A stretch of DNA of 64,000 bases from Magnetospirillum sp. XM-1 (lineage in GTDB: Bacteria; Pseudomonadota; Alphaproteobacteria; Rhodospirillales; Magnetospirillaceae), in NCBI RefSeq assembly GCF_001511835.1, contig NZ_LN997848.1:2632001-2696000 (forward strand), written 5' to 3'. Positions 48,029-59,000 of the stretch are shown here, in pieces. How positions within the stretch are numbered: position 1 is the first letter of the stretch; every line of letters starts with the position of its first letter. The position numbers and the translations under genes are program-made. The notes below the pieces were generated by a model. That model had not been told where the DNA came from, searched no databases, and saw only the letters and a program-made list of their open reading frames with translations.

Positions 48029-48220
48029 GATGACCTCCTCCGGATGAATATACCCGATATTTCCGAGATAGACGGCCGATACACCCCCTCGATTGACGGC
48101 AGGATAGTCCGATCTCCGCTCTACCGGAAGGCGGAATGATGCTGGCACCTTTCTCCTGTAATTCGCCTCGTGCGGATCAGCTTCTATGCCGGAATGCGCC
48201 CGATGCGCGCGGGAACAACG

Positions 48221-48250
48221 AAAAAGCCCCTCCCGTTCCCAGGAGGGGCT
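48221..48250 (-). terminator. Terminator downstream of nifJ
   Basis: A 9-bp stem (48225-48233 with 48242-48250), an 8-base loop and, on the minus strand, a T5 run at 48221-48225. It lies about 100 bases after the nifJ stop. Confidence 0.8.
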
Positions 48251-48260
48251 CTCTCATCAC

Positions 48261-48325
48261 TCATCCCCCGATGAAATCAAAGGGGGGCCGGGGCATGCCC
48301 CGGATGGGGTCGGGCGATAGCCCGA
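48261..48325. repeat. Mosaic palindromic intergenic element, copy 2
   Basis: Read on the minus strand: a hairpin TCGGGC-tatc-GCCCGA, then CCCCATC, then a 16-bp palindrome CCGGGGCATGCCCCGG, then CCCCTTTGATTTCAT. This is the same order as copy 1 at 33.5 kb, but the stem sequences differ while staying complementary. Confidence 0.65.
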
Positions 48326-48353
48326 TTTCCCACCCGGAAGACCGTCGGCGTTC

Positions 48354-51300
48354 CTACTCCGCCGCCTCCTTGCCGCCGGCCGGGGGCGGCGCGTCGGGCA
48401 GGCCGGCGAAGCGGCGCAGCATGGCGAAGCGGCGACGCAGCTGGCTTTCGGCGCTGTCGACCAGCTTGCGGTACCGCTCGGGATCGGCGCGTTCCACCAT
48501 CTGGAAGCGGGCCTCGCCCTTCATGAAGTCGTACAGCTTGCCGTTGGGCTCCTTGCTGTCCAGCGTCAGCGGGCTTTCGCCGCTGCCCATCTTGCGAGGG
48601 TCCCAGCGGTAGAGCGGCCAGTAGCCGGCCTCCACCGCCATCTTCTGCTGGTCCAGGCCATGGGCCAGGTCGTAGCCGTGGGCGATGCAGTGGGAGTAGG
48701 CGACGATCAGCGAGACGCCGGGATAGCTGACGGCGTCCTGGAAGGCGCGCATGGTCTGCACGTCCTTGGAGCCGAAGGCCACGTTGGCGACGTAGACGTC
48801 CTCGTAGGCCATGGCCATCATGCCCAGGTCCTTCTTGGGCAGGGTCTTGCCGGCGATGGCGAACTTGGCCGAGGCGCCGATGGGGGTCGCCTTGGATTGC
48901 TGGCCGCCGGTGTTGGAATAGACCTCGGTGTCCATGACCAGGATGTTGACGTTCTTGCCCGAGGCGAAGACGTGGTCCAGGCCGCCATAGCCGATGTCGT
49001 AGGCCCAGCCGTCGCCGCCGACGATCCACACCACCTTCTCGACCAGATAATCGGCCACCTGCTCCAGCAGGCGGGCGTCCGCCGACTTCAGGCCGGAGAG
49101 CACCTTCCTGAGCTCGAGGATGCGGTTGCGCTGGACGGCGATCTCCACCTCGGAGCCTTGCGGCGCCAGGGCGATCTCGTTGGCCAGCTTCTCCGGCACC
49201 TGGCCGGTGGCGGTCAGCGCGGCCAGCAGCAGCTTGGCCTGGTTCTTGTGCTGGTCCACCGCCAGGCGGAAGCCGAAGCCGAACTCGGCGTTGTCCTCGA
49301 ACAGCGAGTTGGCCCAGGCGGGGCCGCGGCCGTCGGCGTTCTGGGTGTAGGGCGTGGTGGGCAGGTTGCCGCCATAGATGGACGAGCAGCCGGTGGCGTT
49401 GGCGATCATCAGACGGTCGCCCCACAGCTGGGTCATCAGCTTGATGTAGGGGGTCTCGCCGCAGCCCAGGCAGGCGCCGGAGAACTCGAACAGCGGCTGG
49501 AGCAACTGGGCGGTCTTCACCGTGGGCGTGCCCAGCTTTTCCTTGTTCACTTCCGGCAGGTCGACGAAGAACGCCCAGTTGGCCTTCTCGGTCTCCAGGA
49601 TCGGGTCCTTGGCCTCCATGCGCAGCGCCAGGCGGTTGGGGTCCTTCTTGTCCTTGCCGGGGCAGACCTTGACGCACAGCGTGCAGCCGGTGCAGTCCTC
49701 GGGCGCCACCTGGATGATGTAGGCGTCGCCCTTGAACTCGTTGCCGCGGTAATCCATGCGCTTGAACGAGGCCGGGGCGGCTTCCATGTCGGCCGGGCTG
49801 GCCACCTTGGCGCGGATGGCGGCATGCGGGCAGACCAGGGCGCACTTGTTGCACTGGATGCAGGGGCCCTCATCCCACACCGGGATTTCGGCGGCGATGT
49901 TGCGGCGCTCGAAGCGCGCCGTGCCGGTGGGCCACACGCCGTCCACCGGGAAGGCGGAGACGGGCAGCTTGTCGCCGTGATTGGCCAGCATCAGGGCCGA
50001 GACGCGCTTGACGAAGTCGGGCGAATCCTCGGGCACGATGGGCGGCAGCGAGCGGTTGGAGGTGGCTTCGGCCGGGATCTTGACCTCGTGCATGTGGTGG
50101 AGCGTCTCGTCCACCGCCTCGAAGTTCTTGGCGACCAGCTTTTCCGACTTGCGGCCGTAGGTCTTCTCGATGGCCTTCTTGATGTGGCCGATGGCCTCAT
50201 CTCTGGGCAGCACGCCCGAGAGAGCGAAGAAGCAGGTCTGCATGATGGTGTTGATGCGGTTGCCCATGCCGGTGGCCAGCGCCACCTTGCGGGCATCGAT
50301 CACGTGCACCTTGATCTGCTTGTCGATGATCTCCTGCTGCACCTCGCGCGGCAGGTGGGTCCACACCTCGTCGGCGGGGTGGGGCGAGTTCAGCAGGAAC
50401 GTGGCGCCCTTGGCGGCGTAGCGCAGCACCTCGTACTTGTCCAGGAAGACGAAGTGGTGGCAGGCCACGAAGTCGGCGTCGCCCGAATCCAGCAGATAGG
50501 CCGACTGGATGGGCTCGGGGGAAAAGCGCAGGTGCGAGATGGTGATGGCGCCCGACTTCTTCGAGTCATAGACGAAATAGCCCTGGCCCTGGAAGCCGGC
50601 GTTCTCGGCGATGATCTTGATGGAGTTCTTGTTGGCGCCCACCGTGCCGTCGGCGCCCAGGCCGAAGAACACCGCGCTCTTGACCTTGGGCTGGACCAGC
50701 TTGAACGAGGAATCGGGCTCCAGCGACAGGTGGGTGACGTCGTCGGTGATGCCCACGGTGAAGCGGCGCTTCGGCTTGGACCGCGCCAGTTCGTCGAACA
50801 CTGCCTTGGCCATGCCAGGGGTGAATTCCTTCGACGCCAGGCCATAGCGGCCGCCGATCACCACCGGGTCGGCGGCGGTGGCGCGGTTGCCCGTCGCCTT
50901 GGCTTCGGCCAGGGCGGCCAGGATGTCGAGATAGAGCGGCTCGGCGATGGCGCCCGGCTCCTTGCAGCGGTCCAGCACGGCGATGGCGCGCACGCTGGTC
51001 GGCAGGGCGGAGACGAAGGCGTCGATGGAGAAGGGGCGATAGAGGCGGACCTTCAGCACGCCCACCTTCTCGCCCTTGGCGGCGAGCGCGGTGACCGTCT
51101 CATGCACGGTCTCGGCGCCCGAGCCCATGATGATGACTACGCGCTCGGCCTCGGGATGGCCGAAATAGTCGAACAGTTTGTAGGCGCGGCCCGTCAGCTT
51201 GGCATAGCGGTCCATCTCCTGCTGCACGATGCCGGGGCAGGCCTCGTACCAGGGATTGCGGGCCTCCTGCATCTGGAAGAAGGTGTCCGGGTTCTGCGCC

Positions 51301-51956
51301 GTGCCGCGCAGGGTCGGATGGTCGGGGGACAGCGCCCGGGCGCGGTGCGCCGCGATGGAATCGGCATCCAGCAGGGCCAGCAGGTCCTCGTCGTTCAGCT
51401 CCTCGATCTTGGTGACCTCGTGCGAGGTGCGGAAGCCGTCGAAGAAGTGCAGGAACGGCACCCGGGCCTTTAAGGTCGCCGAATGGGCGATGGCCGCCAT
51501 GTCGTGGGCTTCCTGGCCCGAGCCCGAGGCCAGCAGGCCGAAGCCGGTCTGGCGGCAGGCCATGACGTCGGAATGGTCGCCGAAGATGGACAGGCCGTGG
51601 GTGGCCACTGTGCGGGCCGTGACATGCATGCAGAAGCTCGTCAATTCGCCGGCGATCTTGTACATGTTGGGGATCATCAGCAGCAGGCCCTGGCTGGCCG
51701 TGAAGGTGGTGGCCAGCGAGCCCGCCTGCAGCGCGCCGTGGACCGCGCCGGCGGCGCCGCCCTCGTGCTGCATCTCGGCCACGTCCGGGACCACGCCCCA
51801 GATGTTCTTGCGCCCTTCCGAGGCCCACTGGTCGGCCAGCTCGCCCATGGTGGAAGACGGCGTGATCGGATAGATCGCCGCCACCTCGCTGACCCGGTAA
51901 GCCACCGAGGCGCACGCCTCGTTGCCGTCGACCGTGATCAAAGCCCTGTCTGCCAT
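48354..51956 (-). CDS. nifJ: Pyruvate:ferredoxin (flavodoxin) oxidoreductase
   Basis: A 1,200-residue single-chain enzyme that oxidises pyruvate with CoA to acetyl-CoA, CO2 and reduced ferredoxin or flavodoxin. The N-terminal domain has AIYPITPSSTMGE. Two ferredoxin-type clusters are seen near residues 699 (CIQCNKCALVCP) and 755 (CTGCTLCVKVCP). The C-terminal TPP domain has CLGCGETPY, GGDGWAYDIG and VMDTEVYSNTGGQ. The length is typical of NifJ. It supplies low-potential electrons for nitrogenase or for anaerobic growth. The start at 51956 (M-A-D-R-A-L) has a GGGAAAG site; an ATG eight codons upstream is possible. It is divergent from the PAS protein. Confidence 0.96.
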   Translation of the reverse strand: MADRALITVDGNEACASVAYRVSEVAAIYPITPSSTMGELADQWASEGRKNIWGVVPDVAEMQHEGGAAGAVHGALQAGSLATTFTASQGLLLMIPNMYKIAGELTSFCMHVTARTVATHGLSIFGDHSDVMACRQTGFGLLASGSGQEAHDMAAIAHSATLKARVPFLHFFDGFRTSHEVTKIEELNDEDLLALLDADSIAAHRARALSPDHPTLRGTAQNPDTFFQMQEARNPWYEACPGIVQQEMDRYAKLTGRAYKLFDYFGHPEAERVVIIMGSGAETVHETVTALAAKGEKVGVLKVRLYRPFSIDAFVSALPTSVRAIAVLDRCKEPGAIAEPLYLDILAALAEAKATGNRATAADPVVIGGRYGLASKEFTPGMAKAVFDELARSKPKRRFTVGITDDVTHLSLEPDSSFKLVQPKVKSAVFFGLGADGTVGANKNSIKIIAENAGFQGQGYFVYDSKKSGAITISHLRFSPEPIQSAYLLDSGDADFVACHHFVFLDKYEVLRYAAKGATFLLNSPHPADEVWTHLPREVQQEIIDKQIKVHVIDARKVALATGMGNRINTIMQTCFFALSGVLPRDEAIGHIKKAIEKTYGRKSEKLVAKNFEAVDETLHHMHEVKIPAEATSNRSLPPIVPEDSPDFVKRVSALMLANHGDKLPVSAFPVDGVWPTGTARFERRNIAAEIPVWDEGPCIQCNKCALVCPHAAIRAKVASPADMEAAPASFKRMDYRGNEFKGDAYIIQVAPEDCTGCTLCVKVCPGKDKKDPNRLALRMEAKDPILETEKANWAFFVDLPEVNKEKLGTPTVKTAQLLQPLFEFSGACLGCGETPYIKLMTQLWGDRLMIANATGCSSIYGGNLPTTPYTQNADGRGPAWANSLFEDNAEFGFGFRLAVDQHKNQAKLLLAALTATGQVPEKLANEIALAPQGSEVEIAVQRNRILELRKVLSGLKSADARLLEQVADYLVEKVVWIVGGDGWAYDIGYGGLDHVFASGKNVNILVMDTEVYSNTGGQQSKATPIGASAKFAIAGKTLPKKDLGMMAMAYEDVYVANVAFGSKDVQTMRAFQDAVSYPGVSLIVAYSHCIAHGYDLAHGLDQQKMAVEAGYWPLYRWDPRKMGSGESPLTLDSKEPNGKLYDFMKGEARFQMVERADPERYRKLVDSAESQLRRRFAMLRRFAGLPDAPPPAGGKEAAE

Positions 51957-52216
51957 GTCTTTCCCACTCTCTAAGTTCATTTGCCCGTTTTGGGCCTTGG
52001 AAAACGGGCGCGAATCACCGCCGCGCCCCGTTTCCGAAAGGCTCGGAAGAATAGACGGCGGTCTCGAGGGTCCGCAAGTCCCTTACGAATCGCCGCTCAA
52101 AAAAGTAATAAAGTTGTTCGGCCGGGGGCTCTCCTATGCAGACTTGCCCCGGGGGCTTCCGGCGTCGGGCCGCCGGTGCTAGAAATGAGCGAAAGATTTG
52201 TTGCTCAGAGGGTTCG

Positions 52217-52627
52217 ATGTCCGGGATAACCCAGCCGCCCTGGCATATTTTGACAGATACCGACCTAGTGGCGGCGCTGATGGACGTCATTCCCCATCCC
52301 ATCTTCTTCAAGGATCGGGAGGGGCGCTATCTCGGCTGCAACAGCCATTTCTGCCAGATGCTGGGATACGGCCACGACGAGGTGGTGGGCAAGACCGTCT
52401 TCGAGATCGCGCCGTCCAATCTGGCCCAGGTCTATCATGAGGCGGACATCAAGCTGATGGAGACGGGCGGCACCCAGTGCTACGCCTCGTCGGTGAAGTA
52501 CGGCGACGGGCTGACCCGGCGCGGCGTGTTCTTCAAGTCGGTCTTTCACGACAAGGCCGGGGTGGCCGCCGGCCTGGTCGGCATGTTCTACCCGATGGAG
52601 TTCATGCTCCACGTGATCGACATGTAG
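52217..52627 (+). CDS. Stand-alone PAS-domain protein
   Basis: A 136-residue soluble protein made of one PAS domain: MDVIPHPIFFKDREG, NSHFCQMLGYGHDEVVGKT and a final AAGLVGMFYPMEF strand. There is no output domain. Such proteins act as small sensors that bind to kinases or receptors. Two Cys residues lie in the core. The start at 52217 follows AGAGGG. It is divergent from nifJ across 260 bases that contain no other gene, so the two may share regulation by redox or oxygen; this is inference. Confidence 0.8.
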   Translation: MSGITQPPWHILTDTDLVAALMDVIPHPIFFKDREGRYLGCNSHFCQMLGYGHDEVVGKTVFEIAPSNLAQVYHEADIKLMETGGTQCYASSVKYGDGLTRRGVFFKSVFHDKAGVAAGLVGMFYPMEFMLHVIDM

Positions 52628-52637
52628 GCAGGGCCGC

Positions 52638-52781
52638 CTAGGCGGCCTTGCAGGTCTCCTGGGTCCGGCGCATCAATTCGATGCTGGCCAGCGACCAGAT
52701 GGGGGTTCCCTGTGCCTTGCGGTCGGCGACGATGCGCTCGACCAAGGTCAGGGGAACATTGCGAATCCATTCCTCAAGCAC
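52638..52781 (-). CDS. Small ORF of 47 residues
   Basis: A GTG codon at 52781 is preceded on the minus strand by AAAAGGAG at suitable distance and opens 47 codons (M-L-E-E-W-I-R-N-V-P start, ending in Q-E-T-C-K-A-A). The protein would be soluble and helical, with two Trp. I do not recognise it. Support is the ribosome site and the amino-acid composition only. The stop codon lies inside a short GGCCGCC/GGCGGCC palindrome shared with the end of the PAS gene. Confidence 0.4.
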   Translation of the reverse strand: MLEEWIRNVPLTLVERIVADRKAQGTPIWSLASIELMRRTQETCKAA

Positions 52782-52943
52782 GGCGGCGGCTCCTTTTATG
52801 CTGCAGCGCACAATGGACTGTATCGCCGATTGCCTGCCGGATTCCAGGCCCGTAAATGCAGGGGGCCCATGTCGGCGGCGCAATGGTCATACCAGTCGCT
52901 CGCCGGACAGGCGCCAGTCCATAGGTATGTCTACGAAATTCGG

Positions 52944-52973
52944 TTGCACATCCGAGCCTTAGGCGCGCATAAT
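52944..52973 (+). promoter_or_regulatory. Candidate promoter of the giant surface-protein gene
   Basis: TTGCAC at 52944-52949 and CATAAT at 52968-52973 are separated by 18 bases. The -10 box matches the consensus at five of six places; the -35 box is weaker. A start site near 52980 would put the following terminator hairpin at the very beginning of the transcript. Confidence 0.45.
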
Positions 52974-52984
52974 ACCGGATGCGG

Positions 52985-53017
52985 ACCCGGACCTCCTTGA
53001 GGCCGGGTATTTTTTTG
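52985..53017 (+). terminator. Terminator-like hairpin in the leader of the giant gene
   Basis: The stem ACCCGG (52985-52990) plus CCT pairs with AGG plus CCGGGT (53000-53008), with one bulged A and a 5-base loop, and is followed by seven T at 53010-53016. The ribosome site GGGGAG of the giant gene comes right after it and the start codon is at 53034, so every transcript of that gene begun upstream must read through it. Confidence 0.75.
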
Positions 53018-53033
53018 CCTGGGGAGTTCTGCA

Positions 53034-56000
53034 ATGGCCGAGAACAACAACTCCAATCCTCCGAACAACCAGCATGCCGAAGACCAGCATGATGGGGCGG
53101 AGAACGCACAGCAGGCGCTTGACGACCTGACGGTGCTGCAGAACGTCCAGAACCAGAACATGGGCGATGCCCGCCTGAACGTGGCGCGATCGGTTGACGT
53201 CAGCGACACGCAGCTGGGCAATCTCGCCAATGTGCAGCAGGGCTCGACGGGCAGCCCGCAGGTTCAGAACCTGGGCGGCATCGCCGGCGGCACGAACATC
53301 GCCATCGACGTCGAGATCGAGACGTCCAAGGACAACACCGTCGCTCCGCCCGAGCTGGAAAGCCTGGCGGGTGACGTGCGGGAAGAGGCGGTCACCATCG
53401 CGGTGAACTCCGGCGGCGCCAAGGCGCTGAACGTGCAGGAGCTCCCCGATCTGGCCAAGCCCGACGCGGAGTTCAAGCCTCAGGACCCGGCCCTCGGCCA
53501 GCCGGTCACCCTGACTCCTCCCGGCGGGTTTGTCGCCAATACCCAGATTCAGGAAGGTGCTGCCGCTCCGGCCGCCGCCGAGGCGGCGAAGGAAGATAAG
53601 GCTCCCGAGATCCAGGCGGCGGTCAATCACGCGCCGACGGTGGCGGGTGACGCATCGAGCTCGACGGTGCAGGAAGGGACTGTGAGCGGCCGTATCGTTG
53701 CCTCCGACAACGATGGCGACGCGCTCACCTTCCAGCTGATCGGTGCGGATGGCCAGCCGACCAACACCATCACCAACGACCACGGCACCATCACCATCAA
53801 CTCGTCCACTGGCGAATACACCTTCGTGGCCAGCGAGGCGACCCGTTCCCTCGGCCTGAAGGACGACGGATCGCGTGAATCGGTGACCGATCTGTTCCAG
53901 ATTCGGGTCAGCGATAGCCATGGCGGCGACGTTTCCACCAGCCTGAGCGTGACGGTGGAGGGCCTCAACGACGGTCCGGCCGTGTCCGGCGCGGTGACTC
54001 TCGACGCTATCGACGAAGATCATTCGATCACCATGACGGCGGCCGAGTGGCAGTCCAAGCTGCTGGGCAAGGCTTCCGATATCGACGGTGACGACCTGTC
54101 GGTCTCTCTCTCCGGCTTCGAAGTTTCCAACGGCAAGATCACCGACAACCAGGACGGCACCTTCACCTTTACGCCCGGCAAGGATTTCAGCGGCGATATC
54201 GAGGCAACCTACACCGTTTCCGATGGCCATGGCGGAACCACCACCGGCACTGCGACGCTTCATGTCAATGCGGTGAACGATCAGGCGACCCTTGACCCGC
54301 AGAATCTGGTTACGCGCGACGACGAAACCGCTGTGACCGGCAGCGCCCGCGGCAGCGACGTGGATGGCGACACGCTGACCTATTCCCTTGTCGATAACGA
54401 CGGCAACAAGGTCACCCGGATCGATACCGACCATGGCACGGTGACCATCGACGCCAAGACCGGCGAATACACCTTCACGCCGAATGATGCGGCGGACGCC
54501 CTTGGCGAGGGCCAGTCGGCGCATGACAGCTTCCGGGTCGTGGCCAATGACGGCACGTTGGACAGCACGGTATCGACCGTGGACGTCACCGTGACCGGCT
54601 CCAACGATGGTCCGCAGACCAAGCTGGTGGAACTGACCGGTGGCGACGAGGACCACTCGATCACCATCACGGCAAAGGATCTGCTGAAGAACGCTTCGGA
54701 TGTGGATGGCGATTCTCTGTCGGTGAGCAATCTGAGCGCCGAGCACGGCACCATCACTGACAATCATGACGGTACCTACACCTTCACTCCCGACGGTGAT
54801 TTCAATGGTACGGTAAATCTGTCCTACACCATCAGCGACGGTCATACGGGCGGCACGGTCCAGGGATCGGCCACCTTTGATGTCGCTTCGGTCAATGACG
54901 CCGCGGTGATCACCGGCGACGCGTCCGGCGCGGTGGGCGAGGACGGCACCCTGGTGACCTCGGGCGACCTCAACGCCACCGACGTGGATTCGTCCGCCGC
55001 CTTCGTGGCGGGTTCGCAGAACGACGCCTACGGCACCTTCGCGGTGAACGAGAAGGGCGAGTGGTCCTATACCCTGGACAACAGCTCGGACGCGGTGCAG
55101 GGCCTGGCCGAGGGCGAGCATCTGACCCGCACCTTCGAGGTGCAGACCGCCGACGGCACCACCCAGACGGTGACCGTGACCATCGACGGCGCCAATGACG
55201 CCGCGGTGATCACCGGCGACGCGTCCGGCGCGGTGGGCGAGGACGGCACCCTGGTGACCTCGGGCGACCTCAACGCCACCGACGTGGATTCGTCCGCCGC
55301 CTTCGTGGCGGGTTCGCAGAACGACGCCTACGGCACCTTCGCGGTGAACGAGAAGGGCGAGTGGTCCTACACCCTGGACAACAGCTCGGACGCGGTGCAG
55401 GGCCTGGCCGAGGGCGAGCATCTGACCCGCACCTTCGAGGTGCAGACCGCCGACGGCACCACCCAGACGGTGACCGTGACCATCGACGGCGCCAATGACG
55501 CCGCGGTGATCACCGGCGACGCGTCGGGCGCGGTGGGCGAGGACGGCACCCTGGTGACCTCGGGCGACCTCAACGCCACCGACGTGGATTCGTCCGCCGC
55601 CTTCGTGGCGGGTTCGCAGAACGACGCCTACGGCACCTTCGCGGTGAACGAGAAGGGCGAGTGGTCCTACACCCTGGACAACAGCTCGGACGCGGTGCAG
55701 GGCCTGGCCGAGGGCGAGCATCTGACCCGCACCTTCGAGGTGCAGACCGCCGACGGCACCACCCAGACGGTGACCGTGACCATCGACGGCGCCAATGACG
55801 CCGCGGTGATCACCGGCGACGCGTCGGGCGCGGTGGGCGAGGACGGCACCCTGGTGACCTCGGGCGACCTCAACGCCACCGACGTGGATTCGTCCGCCGC
55901 CTTCGTGGCGGGTTCGCAGAACGACGCCTACGGCACCTTCGCGGTGAACGAGAAGGGCGAGTGGTCCTACACCCTGGACAACAACTCGGACGCGGTGCAG

Positions 56001-59000
56001 GGCCTGGCCGAGGGCGAGCATCTGACCCGCACCTTCGAGGTGCAGACCGCCGACGGCACCACCCAGACGGTGACCGTGACCATCGACGGCGCCAATGACG
56101 CCGCGGTGATCACCGGCGACGCGTCCGGCGCGGTGGGCGAGGACGGCACCCTGGTGACCTCGGGCGACCTCAACGCCACCGACGTGGATTCGTCCGCCGC
56201 CTTCGTGGCGGGTTCGCAGAACGACGCCTACGGCACCTTCGCGGTGAACGAGAAGGGCGAGTGGTCCTACACCCTGGACAACAGCTCGGACGCGGTGCAG
56301 GGCCTGGCCGAGGGCGAGCATCTGACCCGCACCTTCGAGGTGCAGACCGCCGACGGCACCACCCAGACGGTGACCGTGACCATCGACGGCGCCAATGACG
56401 CCGCGGTGATCACCGGCGACGCGTCCGGCGCGGTGGGCGAGGACGGCACCCTGGTGACCTCGGGCGACCTCAACGCCACCGACGTGGATTCGTCCGCCGC
56501 CTTCGTGGCGGGTTCGCAGAACGACGCCTACGGCACCTTCGCGGTGAACGAGAAGGGCGAGTGGTCCTACACCCTGGACAACAGCTCGGACGCGGTGCAG
56601 GGCCTGGCCGAGGGCGAGCATCTGACCCGCACCTTCGAGGTGCAGACCGCCGACGGCACCACCCAGACGGTGACCGTGACCATCGACGGCGCCAATGACG
56701 CCGCGGTGATCACCGGCGACGCGTCCGGCGCGGTGGGCGAGGACGGCACCCTGGTGACCTCGGGCGACCTCAACGCCACCGACGTGGATTCGTCCGCCGC
56801 CTTCGTGGCGGGTTCGCAGAACGACGCCTACGGCACCTTCGCGGTGAACGAGAAGGGCGAGTGGTCCTACACCCTGGACAACAGCTCGGACGCGGTGCAG
56901 GGCCTGGCCGAGGGCGAGCATCTGACCCGCACCTTCGAGGTGCAGACCGCCGACGGCACCACCCAGACGGTGACCGTGACCATCGACGGCGCCAATGACG
57001 CCGCGGTGATCACCGGCGACGCGTCCGGCGCGGTGGGCGAGGACGGCACCCTGGTGACCTCGGGCGACCTCAACGCCACCGACGTGGATTCGTCCGCCGC
57101 CTTCGTGGCGGGTTCGCAGAACGACGCCTACGGCACCTTCGCGGTGAACGAGAAGGGCGAGTGGTCCTACACCCTGGACAACAGCTCGGACGCGGTGCAG
57201 GGCCTGGCCGAGGGCGAGCATCTGACCCGCACCTTCGAGGTGCAGACCGCCGACGGCACCACCCAGACGGTGACCGTGACCATCGACGGCGCCAATGACG
57301 CCGCGGTGATCACCGGCGACGCGTCCGGCGCGGTGGGCGAGGACGGCACCCTGGTGACCTCGGGCGACCTCAACGCCACCGACGTGGATTCGTCCGCCGC
57401 CTTCGTGGCGGGTTCGCAGAACGACGCCTACGGCACCTTCGCGGTGAACGAGAAGGGCGAGTGGTCCTACACCCTGGACAACAGCTCGGACGCGGTGCAG
57501 GGCCTGGCCGAGGGCGAGCATCTGACCCGCACCTTCGAGGTGCAGACCGCCGACGGCACCACCCAGACGGTGACCGTGACCATCGACGGCGCCAATGACG
57601 CCGCGGTGATCACCGGCGACGCGTCCGGCGCGGTGGGCGAGGACGGCACCCTGGTGACCTCGGGCGACCTCAACGCCACCGACGTGGATTCGTCCGCCGC
57701 CTTCGTGGCGGGTTCGCAGAACGACGCCTACGGCACCTTCGCGGTGAACGAGAAGGGCGAGTGGTCCTACACCCTGGACAACAGCTCGGACGCGGTGCAG
57801 GGCCTGGCCGAGGGCGAGCATCTGACCCGCACCTTTACGGTCGAGACCGCCGACGGCACCACCCAGACGGTGACCGTGACCATCGACGGCGCCAATGACG
57901 CCGCGGTGATCACCGGCGACGCGTCCGGCGCGGTGGGCGAGGACGGCACCCTGGTGACCTCGGGCGACCTCAACGCCACCGACGTGGATTCGTCCGCCGC
58001 CTTCGTGGCGGGTTCGCAGAACGACGCCTACGGCACCTTCGCGGTGAACGAGAAGGGCGAGTGGTCCTACACCCTGGACAACGGCTCCGACGCGGTGCAG
58101 GGCCTGGCCGAGGGCGAGCAGCTGACCCGCACCTTTACGGTCGAGACCGCCGACGGCACCACCCAGACGGTGACCGTGACCATCGACGGCGCCAATGACG
58201 CCGCGGTGATCACCGGCGACGCCTCGGGCGCGGTGGGCGAGGACGGCACCCTGGTGACCAGCGGCACTCTGAACGTTTCGGATGCCGATGCCGGCCAGGC
58301 GTATGTCCAGGCCGCGACCGTCCAGACCAGCGAAGGCACGTTCCATGTGGGCCAGGACGGCCAGTGGAGCTTCGCGCTCAACAACACCAATCCCGATGTG
58401 CAGGCGCTGGGCGTCGGCGAGACCATGACCAAGACCTTCACGGTCACCTCGGCCGACGGCACCGACACCCAGGAGGTGACGGTGACCATCAGCGGCTCCA
58501 ATGACGGGCCGGTGGTCAGCGGCGCGGTGGATCTGGGCGATACCGCCGAGGATCACTCCATCACCTTCACGGCGCAGCAATTGCTGGGCAACGCCTCTGA
58601 CATCGATGGCGACACGCTGTCGGTGAGCGGGCTTTCGGCCTCCAACGGCACCATCACCCAGAATGCCGACGGCAGCTATACCTTCACGCCCAATGCCGAT
58701 TTCAATGGCGACGTGAACATCACCTACACCGTCTCGGACGGCCATGGCGGCACCACCACGGGGTCGGCGACGCTGGACGTGACGGCGGTTGACGACGACA
58801 GCGTGATCACCGGCGATACCACCGGTTCGGTGACCGAGGACGGCACGCTGGTGGCTTCGGGCGACCTTGACGCCACGGATGCCGATAAGGGCTCGGGCCA
58901 CGCCAACAACGGCCACGGCAACGGCGACCAGGAGGCTCCTGGAAACTCGGGCGACCATAACAACGCCGAGAATTCCGAGAACAGCGGCCAGGGCAACAGC

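Larger units (their letters stand above)
48029..48353 (-). other. Intergenic region between FMN reductase and nifJ
   Basis: No gene was found in these 325 bases. The left part should hold the promoter of the reductase/FUSC pair. The middle holds the nifJ terminator, and the right part holds copy 2 of the mosaic palindromic element. Confidence 0.6.
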
